64,000 nucleotides of DNA from Adiantum capillus-veneris (taxonomy: Eukaryota > Streptophyta > Polypodiopsida > Polypodiales > Pteridaceae): assembly GCA_014529385.2 (NCBI GenBank), contig CM043944.1, positions 78,385,884 to 78,449,883 of the forward strand, given 5' to 3'. Position numbers and translations under genes: made by a program. The stretch's first letter is position 1, and each line of letters begins with the position of its first letter. This document shows, piece by piece, positions 21,631 through 32,200 of the stretch. The notes under the pieces were generated by a model. That model did not search any database and was not told the origin of the DNA. It saw nothing but the letters and a program-made list of their open reading frames with translations.

Positions 21631-24530
21631 GAGGAAAAAATCAATTCCTAATGCTAGTAAAGGCGGAAGATTGTGTTAAGGACAAGGTTTCTGGAAGAAT
21701 GAGAGGCAATGATCAAAAGAGCTTACGAAAAGACAAAAAAGGCTCAAGAAATCAAGTTCAAAGGAATGGAACGAAAACAGAAACAGAAAAATCAGAAAAG
21801 AACAAGCGCAACAGAGAACACACGGAGTCCAAGCTAGAACGTAGAAACAAGTACAGAGAGCTCAAGAAAACTCTGAAAGAAGTTTGGACGACAGAAATTG
21901 AGAGTGCAGAGGACAAAAACACCAAAATCAAGGAAAACATGGATGTTCCCTCTCACTATAGGAAATTCACAATAGAGGATAGGAAGGTGATATTTACCCC
22001 ACCTATTCGAGAGAGAAAGGAGAATGAATCTTATGAAGGACCGGAGGATGCAAAAAAAGTTGATTTAGCAGCTCCAGGTGAGCCACCTAGACCGGTGTAC
22101 ATAGCCACAGATTTGTCTCCAGGCAAGGAAGAGAGACTTTTGAGTCTTCTCAGAGAGTATAGGGATGTGTTTGCATGGTCTTATAAGGACTTAAAGGGAG
22201 TTGACCCATCGATATGCCAACACACAATCCCACTGAAACAAGACGCAAAGCCTAGCAGACAGAGACCATACACATATAATGATACTTTTGCTAAGCGAAT
22301 CAAAGAAGAGATAGATAAGCTAATGGAAGCTGAATTCATATACGAGATTGAACACACCAATTGAGTATCTCCAATTGTGGTAGTACCCAAGAAGAACGGA
22401 AAACTCCGAGTGTGTGTCAACTTAAAGAAAGTGAATGCTGCAACAATCAGGGACAATTATCCCCTGCCGATAACTGATCATGTTCTAGAGCGTGTATCAG
22501 GGAAAACAGCATACTCTTTTCTTGATGGTTTTTCAGGATATAACCAGCTAGCCATAGCACTGGAAGATCAACATAAAACAGCTTTTGCAACGGAGTGGGG
22601 AATTTATGCTTATCGGGTTATGCCTTTTGGTCTAACCAATGCTCCCGCAACCTTCCAGAGGCTGATGACGCATGCTTTCAAAGAATACTTAAGGTTGTTT
22701 CTAGAAATATACATGGATGACTTATGTGTACATTCTCTTCTGAGAGATGAGCATCTAGAACACCTAAGAAAAGTATTTGAGAAATGTAGGACATATCGCA
22801 TTTGTCTCAATCCTGAGAAATGTGTGTTTATGGTCCGACAGGGCAGAATTCTGGGACATATTGTCTCACAAAACGGAATATCCACGGATTTAGAGAAGAT
22901 AAAGGTTATAGTGGATATGCCTAGACCAACCAATGCGAAACAAGTACAGAGCTTTATGGGACATTGCGGATATTATAGACGATTCATTTACATGTACGCT
23001 ATAATAGGCCAACCACTTTACAGGCTAATAGTGAACTTTGAATGGACAGATGAGTGTGAGGAATCGTTCAAGAAATTGAAAGAGGCACTCATTACTGCTC
23101 CAGTCTTGAAATCACCAGATTGGGAGAAGATATTCCATGTGCATATAGATGCTTCGGCATATGCAATAGGATGCATTCTGGCTCAGCCAGAAGAAGGAAA
23201 CATGGATTTTCCTATCTGTTACGCCAGTCGACAGCTCAACAATGCAGAGAAGAATTACACCACAACAGAGCGAGAGGGATTAGGAATGATATATGCTGTG
23301 AAGAAATTTCGGCATTATCTTCTAGCCAACAAGTTTGTGTTTTTTACGGATCACCAAGCCTTGCTCTACCTAGTGAATAAACCATGCAATACCGGGAGAA
23401 TAGTGAGATGGTTCATTATCTTACTGGAATTCGACTTCACGGTAGTAGTAAAGAAAGGAAAAACACATCTTAGAGCTGATCATCTTTCGCGATTGACGAA
23501 TGGAGAAGACCCTATAGGAGTAGATGACGACATGCCAGACGCGTACTTGTTCAACATAGAAATGATACCGAAGTGGTCTCAAAATGTCGTTAACCTATTA
23601 ACCTATGGAGGAGAGTTCGATAGAAGAGAATACAACCAGAAACATATTGCTATTCAGCAATCCAAGAATCTTCAATTGGTTGCAGGAAGGTTGTATCAAT
23701 TGGGAAATGATCATGTTTTACGACTATGCATCAATCCTGAGGAATATAATATATATCTGCGCGAAGCACATGTTCAGGAATGTGCATTTCATTGTTCAAG
23801 AAGGAACACATATAGGAATTTGTTACAATTGGGAGTCTATTGGCCAGGAATGAAAGAAAGCGTACATGAATATGTCACTGTATGTATTGTATGTTCATCA
23901 AAACCGCCAGCAGAGTATTCGACATTATATCAGATAATGATCGCTCCAGAATGGAGTCAGTATATTGTTGAATATCTCACAAATAGAACTTTCCCAGAAG
24001 GAACGTCAAAAGCTCGTCAGAAATCTGTAGAGACAGAAGCTAGAGATTACGCTTTAATAGGAGATCAACTCTATAAGAGAGGTAAAGACAACCAGCTTAG
24101 GATTTGCGCATCAGAGTCTGAGTATGTGATAATCCTGGAGCAAGCTCATGGAGGAGTAGGTGGAGGCCATTTCTCAGGTGATAAGACAGCAAAACTTGTC
24201 TTAGCCGCAGGAATATGGTGGCCAACATTACATATGGACGCTGAGGAATACGTTAAACGGTGTGATGACTGTCAGCGGACCAAAGTACCACTTAAAAGAG
24301 ATGATATGCCGCTTAGACCAATGATGGGGGCAAGAGCTTTTGCAAAATGGGGGATTGATTATGTCGGACCCATTTCACCTCCTGCATATAAGACTCATGC
24401 ACAATACATCATTGTGGCTACAGACTATCTAACAAAGTGGGTCGAAGCAAAGGCAACTCAAAAGCAGATGCCAGGACCACGACACAATTTCTGTATGAAT
24501 ACGTCTTTGTACGATATGGATTGCCAATAG
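21474..24530 (+). CDS. Reverse transcriptase, RNase H and duplicated H2C2 domains of element D
   Basis: One frame with a single TGA at 22362-22364, just before VSPIVVVPKKNGK. A basic charged linker (21618-21960) is followed by the FAWSYKDLKGVDPSIC lead-in. Reverse transcriptase has [26 protein letters not shown] and YMDD (about 22711-22722). RNase H keeps its acidic residues in HIDASAYAIGC, TTEREGLGMIYAVKK and FFTDHQALLY (23140-23370). Then come two tandem H2C2 domains (see separate entries) and the integrase core start WGIDYVGP. The frame is lost at an A-run at 24460-24463. This is the replication enzyme set; it is intact apart from one stop. Confidence 0.9.
23562..23894 (+). other. First H2C2 integrase zinc-binding domain copy
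   Basis: Runs from MIPKWSQNVVNLLTY to CIVC. Ligands are His 23769-23771, His 23790-23792, Cys 23883-23885 and Cys 23892-23894, giving H-X6-H-X30-C-X2-C. It includes the pre-domain strand LVAGRLYQLGNDHVLRLC. Confidence 0.88.
23937..24272 (+). other. Second H2C2 integrase zinc-binding domain copy
   Basis: Runs from MIAPEWSQYIVEYLT to CDDC. Ligands are His 24147-24149, His 24168-24170, Cys 24261-24263 and Cys 24270-24272, with the same H-X6-H-X30-C-X2-C spacing. Pre-domain strand LIGDQLYKRGKDNQLRIC parallels copy 1. This copy adjoins the integrase core. Confidence 0.88.
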
Positions 24531-24788
24531 AAATTGTGAGTGATCGAGGCACACATTTTATAAATGAAGTGATAAAGATCCTTCTAGATGAATTCATGGT
24601 AATCCATAGGAAATCAGCCCCGTATCATCCACAAGCAAACGGACAAGCTGAAGCAACAAACAAAACCATATGCACGGTCCTCGCGAAGATTGTATCTGAG
24701 TCGAGAACTGACTGGGACCAAAAGTTGCATTCAAATTATGGGCATATAGGGTAGCATATAAAACATCAATAGGAAGACCCCATATAAC
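24437..24788 (+). pseudogene. Integrase catalytic core of element D, out of frame
   Basis: Contains SDRGTHF (second Asp) and YHPQANGQAEATNKT (Glu); the first Asp (GIDYVGP, about 24355) lies in the upstream frame. Single-base losses near 24460, 24734 and 24778 shift the frame three times; the sum is three, so the original frame returns at 24789. All DDE residues are present in sequence but cannot be translated as one protein. Confidence 0.85.
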
Positions 24789-26273
24789 ATGGTTTTTGGG
24801 CTAAATGCTATCTTACCAATAGAATTCTTGATTTCAACCTTAAGGGTGGCTAAGGATCTAGAGTGGACAGGGCACGAGCTTTCTGATAGAATAGATGACC
24901 TGGAAAAGCTAGATGAGCTTCGCCTAAAAGCAGTAGCTTCTATCTACGCTCAAAAAAGGCGACAAAAAGAATTTTTTGATAAGCATGTGCGGACTAAAGA
25001 GTTTAAGGTTGGGGACTATGTCCTCGTTTACACTCTGAAACAGCATGCTAAGAAGCTTAAAAAGCGAGGGATGGGACCTCTGGTGATTAAAGATCTATCA
25101 CCAAGTGGAGCCGTCAAGCTTGCTACATTAGACGGAGAAGAAATGCCCAATTGGATTAGTGGATGCAGAGTGAAAAAGTATCTTTTGCCGCTAACCCAAG
25201 ACATGCTTCTCAAAATACATCAAGAAAAGCTGCGTGTCCAGAAAAAGAAAAAGATTGAGGAGGAAGCGCAAGCCGAGGCGAAGGAAAGAATGGAGAAAAG
25301 AAGACTACTGCGTCAGAAACAGCGCAATGAAGGAGCAATACGAATAAACGCAGTCAGTATAACAGAAATGGATAATGACAAAGAAGAACCCATCATTGAA
25401 TGCAAAGTAGGAACCAACCAAATCAAAGCCAGAGCACTATTGGATTCAGGAGCTCAAGCTAACCTACTGTCACTCAGTTTGTATAGACAATTGACAAATG
25501 ACACTAAACTACAAACTGCCAAGCAAGAGTTAAAGAGTTACTCTGAGAATTCAATCAAAACTGTCGGATGCACAGTTTTACATATACAGATTAACCATTA
25601 TGTGTATCCTCATATGTTTTACGTGGTTGAAGACCAAGCTACACAACATCCATTATTGCTAGGACAACCATGGCAGAAGCAATACAATGCAATGATTGAC
25701 TGGAGTTCTAAATCAGTGCTTATCAAATACGAAGGTGAAAGTCAATCAGTTAAGTTCACCAAAGGATCAGAGACAACTCCAAAGGAAGAATCCAAGAACA
25801 AAGGTAAACAACAACCAGAGAAAAAGAAGAAGCAATGGCAACCAAAAGTTTCTATACAACCGGATTACTCTTCGACGAGGAATTCTCAACAGTGGATAAG
25901 GAAGACAAGCAATAATATAACAGCTCAACCTTGGGAAAAAACGAAGTCAAAGTTGGTATGGAGACCAAAAAAGGTTGTGCCAGAGAACACAAAGGTGGAA
26001 AGCAGAGTCTTCAATACCAGACAACAGAGTGATTCCAGACAATCAAGGACAGTGAAACAGATCTGGATTCCAAAGAAGTTCATGACGGCACAAAGCTATA
26101 GCAAGCAAATTTGGATCCCAAAGATTTGTAAACAGGAACTCCCTTCAGTACAATCAACGGACACTCCTAGGTATTTCAAGGCGAGGAAATCAACACAAAG
26201 GACAAAGCAGGTTTGGGTCGCAAAGAGTTTGTGGCAAGCACAAGCGAAGCAGAAGCAGATTTGGATAGTGTAA
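24789..26273 (+). CDS. Integrase C-terminus, second protease-like domain and Trp-motif repeats, element D
   Basis: 494 residues, in the same frame as reverse transcriptase. Residues 1-140: integrase C-terminal region (FGLNAILPIEF, FKVGDYVLVYTLK, MGPLVIKDLSPSGAVKLATL). About 140-185: basic helix (RVQKKKKIEEEAQAEAKERM). About 195-310: retropepsin-like domain with IIECKVGTNQIKARALLDSG (DSG at 219-221), YPHMFYVVEDQATQHPLLLG and QPW. 345-494: lysine-rich tail with repeated W motifs (QWQPK, QWIRK, LVWRPK, KQIWIPK twice, KQVWVAK, KQIWIV). A protease after integrase is not in any Ty3 order I know. The start is set by the frameshift, so it is not a true N-terminus. Confidence 0.88.
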   Translation: MVFGLNAILPIEFLISTLRVAKDLEWTGHELSDRIDDLEKLDELRLKAVASIYAQKRRQKEFFDKHVRTKEFKVGDYVLVYTLKQHAKKLKKRGMGPLVIKDLSPSGAVKLATLDGEEMPNWISGCRVKKYLLPLTQDMLLKIHQEKLRVQKKKKIEEEAQAEAKERMEKRRLLRQKQRNEGAIRINAVSITEMDNDKEEPIIECKVGTNQIKARALLDSGAQANLLSLSLYRQLTNDTKLQTAKQELKSYSENSIKTVGCTVLHIQINHYVYPHMFYVVEDQATQHPLLLGQPWQKQYNAMIDWSSKSVLIKYEGESQSVKFTKGSETTPKEESKNKGKQQPEKKKKQWQPKVSIQPDYSSTRNSQQWIRKTSNNITAQPWEKTKSKLVWRPKKVVPENTKVESRVFNTRQQSDSRQSRTVKQIWIPKKFMTAQSYSKQIWIPKICKQELPSVQSTDTPRYFKARKSTQRTKQVWVAKSLWQAQAKQKQIWIV

Positions 26274-26291
26274 AAGAACAACAGGGTAAAG

Positions 26292-26468
26292 ATGAATCCA
26301 TCTACTGATTCTACTACCGAAGTATCACCAACCCAAAACCCGACCACCAATCCTTCAATCAAACAAAGAGCAGCTTTATTGGAAAGACTGTTGTATCATC
26401 GCTCTGCAATTGCATTGGGAATTTATGACCAAAACAACTACAATGCTTCGCCCACAGACACTTCATAG
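26292..26468 (+). CDS. Small frame of 58 codons after D pol
   Basis: ATG to TAG, in the same frame as pol and 18 bp after its TAA. Begins MNPSTDSTTEVSPTQNP, ends NNYNASPTDTS. Ser/Thr-rich with no known domain. It may be the former pol C-terminus beyond the stop, or chance. Confidence 0.3.
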   Translation: MNPSTDSTTEVSPTQNPTTNPSIKQRAALLERLLYHRSAIALGIYDQNNYNASPTDTS

Positions 26469-26489
26469 TCGTCCGGGAGGACTCAGACT

Positions 26490-26503
26490 AGGAGGGGGGG
26501 AGG
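26490..26503 (+). promoter_or_regulatory. Internal polypurine tract of element D
   Basis: AGGAGGGGGGGAGG, close to the terminal tract at 32600-32611 (GGAGGGGGGGAG). It lies 217 bp after pol, where the LTR would begin in a standard Ty3 element. It could prime a second plus strand or mark the ancestral end of the element. Confidence 0.6.
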
Positions 26504-28109
26504 TATACAGGCATCAGGCATACAGGAGTTACAAAGCAGCTACAAGCGCCGAAAACAAAGAAAAACAAAAATTATATTACAAGGGCAGTGTCTTACATGA
26601 TTTTGTAATTTTTATGTTTGATTGCGGATATTGATAATATTTATGCCCTTATATACCTTGTTTTGCAACAAGAAGAGATCAAATGATGAATTTGGGTCTC
26701 TAGACGTATAAATATCACTAAATAAGAGTGTTTTTGGAGCTAAAAAGTGGTAATCCAAGTCCAGAAATCACAAATAAGTGTATATTCATATACACAGGGT
26801 TACCAGCTATTTATTGTGTATGTTTGGAATTTTTTGGCTTCAATTTGCTATTTTCCTTTATTTTTTATGATTTTCTTAATAAAAGTAAAAGAAAAATAAA
26901 AAAGCAGGTGAAATGAGATCGGAAAAAAGAAAAGAATAGACGGTGATGGTCCTAATGACAAGGGCAACCCATGGTAAAAATTGGGTACAATTCTGAAAAA
27001 GTTGCGGAAAGCCCGAAATGACAGAATTTTGGCAAAGTGGACAGATTTCTCAGAAACAGGTCAAACGGAGTCCAAATTGAGAAATTTCAAATCCTAAAGT
27101 GCATTTCACGACGAGATAGGAGCACATGTCAAATTTGGTAACAAGTGATCCGGGAAGTCCGAAGTTAAGTATTTTTCACATCACTTTCAAGCTCATTTCC
27201 ACTATTACCTTCTTGGAGAGAGCAAAGAGCACACAGGAGCATCCGACCTTTTACCGCCTTCTACGACTGCTACGAGAGCTCAGAGGACACCAGACATGAG
27301 AGGTAGACTCGTTGCCATAAGCTTTTGATGCTTATCGTTAACTTTTGTCGCGAAAACTGACCAAAACCAAGAAACAAGAGTAGACGGGGAATGGGGAGGA
27401 ACGCTAGGTAGGGGCACAACCACCTAACCAAACCTTGCAAGAACTTAGAGGTGGGTTACCCTAACATAGAAGATGGGTTTCTAACACTCAAAGCTCGAGA
27501 AAGAACGACTTGAAAAACCCTAGGTCAACAGAGCCTGCAAGAGGCAAACAGAAAAAAAGTTGTCGAAACGACACAAAACTTCTCAGGAAGCTTAACAACA
27601 TCGAGGGCAATGCAACCATGGAGTATCTCCGGGTTTGGATCACCAAAAGTAGGTCGGAACAACCGATTCGACGGCAGACACACAAAGCGTCATTTTGGCA
27701 TAACGGCTAAAATTGACGACCAAATGACATGAAACTTCACAAGCAGCTTCAAATATACATGGATGACTTAAGTTTGCAAGCAAAACTCAAAAGAAAGCTG
27801 ATTCACTTACCGATGGTGAAAAAGACGCTTTCGGGCAACCAAATGGAGAAAGATGGAGAACGGGGAGCCAAAGTCAAGTTCAACCAAATAGGTGGCTTCA
27901 CAACATATCCAATGAGCTGGAAATGCAACTCTCGAGAAGAAAAGTTGAAGAAATTCAACTCCAAGGCAAAAAGACGACTTCGGAGACTGAAATGCCTAAA
28001 GGGGGCTTTTTAGCTAAACTAATGACTTTTTAAGTTGAAAACTAGTTAGCAGGGCTTAGGGCACTAGCACAAAGCATTCTTTGCACAAAAAGACCACCAT
28101 TTCAAGAAA

Positions 28110-28133
28110 AGACATCATACGCGTATGATGTCT
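28110..28133 (+). repeat. Palindrome copy 5 (D 3' block)
   Basis: Perfect 24-bp inverted repeat: core plus flanking AG and CT. Confidence 0.95.
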
Positions 28134-28393
28134 CACAGCATGATTTTCACATCCATTTCAACATTTGAGTGCATAGCCTCATTCCACATGTTAATCACAT
28201 CCTATGAACCAAGTATCATGAGAATTGGAGTTAGAAAACCCAAGGAAAACCAAAAAGATGCAAAGTAGGCCATAAAATTGATTTTTGGTCCTAATTTTGT
28301 CAAAATAACTCCAAACTCATTGAAACTTTGTAGGATTGTTGATTAACACATCTACAAGCTATCTAGAACCAAAAAGCACCATTTTGACACAAA

Positions 28394-28417
28394 AGACATT
28401 ATACGCGTATGATGTCT
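28394..28417 (+). repeat. Palindrome copy 6 (D 3' block)
   Basis: One mismatched pair: the left half reads AGACATTATA. This is the mirror image of the right-half change in copies 2 and 4. Confidence 0.93.
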
Positions 28418-28676
28418 ATTTGCACTTACAGAGCCAAAATTGCTCATTTGTCATCATACATCCATTATATATATCTAATACATGCTACATATGAAGTTTG
28501 GAACCATTTGGTCAAGTGGATCACCCCATTAGCCCAATTGAGGGAAAATCCTTCATCCAAAGCCTATTTTTGGCCCAAATCCAACATACTCAAGTCCAAA
28601 CCAAGATTTGAGTAGAGACAGTCCTTCACTAGTACATGGGGAGTCCACAGAATCAATCCCATGAAAAATTGATGAA

Positions 28677-28704
28677 AAAGACATCATACGCGTATGATGT
28701 CTTT
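28677..28704 (+). repeat. Palindrome copy 7 (D 3' block)
   Basis: Perfect 28-bp inverted repeat. It shares its left flank AAATTGATGAAAAAG with copy 3, 12.3 kb away. Confidence 0.95.
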
Positions 28705-28813
28705 AGAGCCATTTTTAGCCCAAAATATATCCAAAATTCATAAATCCACTGAATAAGCCTATCTAAAGCCATATCCAAGCTTATAGAGAAATTTGGTCCA
28801 AAAATACACTAAA

Positions 28814-28837
28814 AGACATCATACGCGTATGATGTCT
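28814..28837 (+). repeat. Palindrome copy 8 (D 3' block)
   Basis: Perfect 24-bp inverted repeat; right flank TCAC as in copy 5. Confidence 0.95.
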
Positions 28838-29096
28838 CACTATGTGATTTTGGCACCTCAGGGCTTCAACCACCAAACAGAAGTGATTTACATGCCATTT
28901 GAAGGTGAACCACCAAGTTTTATCCAATTTGGATCATAAAATCCATTTCCCTTTCAAAATTTTGCCAAGAGCCTGAACTGGACTAAACTGGCCAAAACTT
29001 GACCAAATGGGATCCAAACTCAAATCCAAGCATATGATACTCATGTATACACTATCAGCTACAAGCACAACCAATATGAAGTCATTTTGACACAAA

Positions 29097-29120
29097 AGAC
29101 ATCATACGCGTATGATGTCT
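29097..29120 (+). repeat. Palindrome copy 9 (D 3' block)
   Basis: Perfect 24-bp inverted repeat, left flank TTTTGACACAAA shared with copy 6. It lies 167 bp before the extra frame. Confidence 0.95.
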
Positions 29121-29286
29121 CCAGCATGATTTTGAGCCCAGTTTGCATATTTTTTCACCTACCCTGCATCCTTAAGCCCTGAATAGCTCATGTTTCAATT
29201 TTCAAGTCATTTGAATAGTTAAAAGCTTCATTTCGGCTTTCAGTACTAAAAAGACGCTAACTTCTGAAATTGGAGTTACAGGATCC

Positions 29287-32200
29287 ATGGATTCCGCCAA
29301 GTTATCGGCAACGAAGAGAAAAAGACCGACAATCAAAGATGCTCTTGCAGAAGCGGAACCCTTTGACATTCCAGCAGAAACCCTCAAGCCAACCAAAACT
29401 TGGGTGGAGGAAGCAGTACTGGAACAAGAGGGAATAAAGATCTACCAGGGGACTTTCAGAGATCCTCAAGGGCAAGCGGTGGATATACCGATGATCCCAC
29501 AAGAGTTGGTGGATTATAGCAGGTCAGAGAACATCAGCAGGTACCTGGAAAGGGCAGACTTGCACAGATTCTTCACCTCGAGACCATCAGGTGTAGATAC
29601 AAGAAGAGTGTATGAGTTGGCAACCTCCATTCAGAAGGATGGGAAAGCCACATTGACAGCAATAGATGGAGAGAAAGTAGAGGTACAGATCACTCCACAG
29701 CTCATTGCAGATGCATTGAAGCTGAACAACAAAGGGATCTCTGTCAGGGAAAGAAGGGAGGCTATAGAGGTTTATGGGTCCAAGAAACAGAATGCAACTT
29801 ATGGAGATATGGCAGACCAAAGAGCGGCAACCCTTTGCCGACTGTACAACCAATTTCTCCATATTTGCAGTAAAAGACCGCAAAAGTATACGACACCGCC
29901 CCATGCCATTGCAACTACCATCACATGGGCATTGAAGAGCAATATGACAAAAGAGGTGAATTACGCTCAACACATCCACGAGCAAGTAATTGCCATGCAC
30001 AACGAGAAGCCAAAGTATATAGGAGGAGCTGAAGTTCTGACAAGAATAGCTTATGAAGCTATTGGAGCCAGAGATCAATGGCCAAAGGTTCCCTCCCAGA
30101 ATGAGTGGCTTAGAGAAGCCGATGAGGAGGAAGAACACCCTGAAGTATCCAAGAGGGCGTCCACAAGAGCACGCAGGAAACTAGAAATAGTTTCAGAACC
30201 TAAAGAGAATGTGGATGAGCCGATTATGAAGAAAGCAAAGAAGAAGGTTGCTCCCAAGCAAACCAAAAGTCAGAAAGCGGCACGAATGGAAAGACTAGTG
30301 GAACAGTTTAGAGCGGAAAGAGCTCTAAAGGGAGACTTTGAAGAAAAGTGGGTGCCAGACCCCACTAAAGTCGGAACTAGCTCAGCCAGGCCACATGTTG
30401 ATCAATATGATCAATATATTAGAGCTTATGAGGAGTCAGAGGCAATACTGGAGCAGCAACCTGTCGATCCATACACTGAAGAGGAAGTACAGCTTTTAAA
30501 AGCTGAGCTGCAAAAGGACGACAAGGGGAAGAAGAAAGTAGATGAGTCTACTGAACCTCAAGAGAAAGACGGGCAAGCAAACAAAGGGAAAGCCAAGATG
30601 ACTGAGGACAATCAGCCCCCCTTTACTGATGTACCCAGCCCGAAGAAGACGGAAATCATTGTGGAAGAGACCACAGTAGAGATGGACACGGCTGGTATGG
30701 AAAAGCCGGAGGGCGGGACCAAGGAAAAGGAGATAGATCCAATTCAGCAAAAGAAAAACGATTATGAGGATCTGGTAGCGATAGGGTACACTGAAGAAGA
30801 GGCCCTTGAGGCGGTTTATGGGATCACCCTACAAAAACGAGATGATCGGAGAGGGATAGAGGAAAATACAAAGAGTACAAAAGAAAGTGATGAAAAATTG
30901 GACGACCAGAACGTACTAGAAGAGCCGAAGCCAGTGGAGGTGGTGGCCAAAAAAGCTTTAGAGTTGACAGATGAAGATGAAAAAGACATGCACATGGTGC
31001 ATGAACTGCTCAACAAGATCAAAGAAAGATCCAAGGCAAAGGAAGTGGAGATTGAGACAGCCAAACAAAGGGAAGCCGAGTTGCAGAGGAAATTAGAGGA
31101 TGCTATGACTGAATCTGAAAGTCATAAAGCATCACTCTACGATGCGGAAAACGAGAGAGATGGCTTGATACTCCAGCTAGCTGAGGCCTCAAGAGAAGTA
31201 ACAAGTGCACAGGAAGCAAGGGAGCGGATGGAAGATGACTTGGAGGCGGCTAAAGATGAGCTCATTGAGCTAAGGGAAAGAGTCGAGCTCCAAGAAAGAA
31301 CAATCACTAGACTCAGGACTACCCCTAGAGCTAGCAGAGCAGGAACCGAACAAGAGGGAGCTCTTGTACCAGCTCTGGAAGACCAGGTCTGAAGCTTACA
31401 AAGAGAGCTAAGATTAGAGCAAGTGCAAAGGTTGCACATTGCGGAGGGATCATTGGCAGCAGAGGAGAGGCTCACTTTAGAAAATCAAACACTAAGAACA
31501 GAGAATGAGACCCTCCGCAAACAGCTCCAAGATCTACAAGAGCAACAAAGAAGAGAGACAGAGACACCACAAGAAGAATCAGGTGGAGCAGCCATAGAAC
31601 TACCAGAAACTGGAGAGGCAACCACAATTGAAGATCCAGCCCCAGTTCACGAGGTGACCTCAACTTCAGGAATCTCTGAAGAAGAAGAACAAAGGCTCCA
31701 TGACCAAATAGAAAAGTCGGCAGAGGAGAGTGCCAAGGCGGAAATGGAATGGGAGAGGAGACTCCTAATCTCCATTAGACTTCAGGGATTAGACACAAAA
31801 GTGCTCCATGAAGAGTGGATGCAACCCAGCCTCCCTTTCCCTTTGATGAAGTTTGAAGTGATAAAAATGAAAAAGAGAATAGAGGAGGAGCAGTATGTCG
31901 CTCTTTACGAAGGCGACATCACAAAAGAGGAACAATCAAAGAAGATTGTAGATTCGCAGCTTAGATGGAGGAAAGGTTGGCTGAACAAATACCAAGCCTA
32001 CCTCATCTACTTGGTAGAGGCACCAAAGGAGATTCGGGAGGATGCAACCTTCTGCCCGGTGCCAAGAGTCAGAAGCTGGAAAGAGCATGGCAGGATTGCA
32101 GAAAAGAAGCCAAATTGGCTTAATTACCCAAGGATGCCAGGACCAAAGGCAGGAGAGAGAATAGGTAAAGCCTACATGGTGAAAACCCTAACGGGCACCA

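Larger units (their letters stand above)
26504..29286 (+). other. Non-coding block of element D with five palindromes
   Basis: 2.8 kb without a supported gene; frames near 27510-28013 show no domain. From about 26985 it resembles the leader: diverged units containing words such as GGAGTCCAAATTGAG. From 28110 the units carry the same palindrome, with centres at 28121, 28405, 28690, 28825 and 29108. Tat-type elements are known to carry tandem repeats in their 3' untranslated regions. Confidence 0.8.

Noticed and set aside
15978-29120. Palindrome arrays as a CRISPR array
   Set aside because: Spacing is 125-288 bp with related, diverged spacers, repeats lie in a plant retrotransposon, and no cas-like gene is present.
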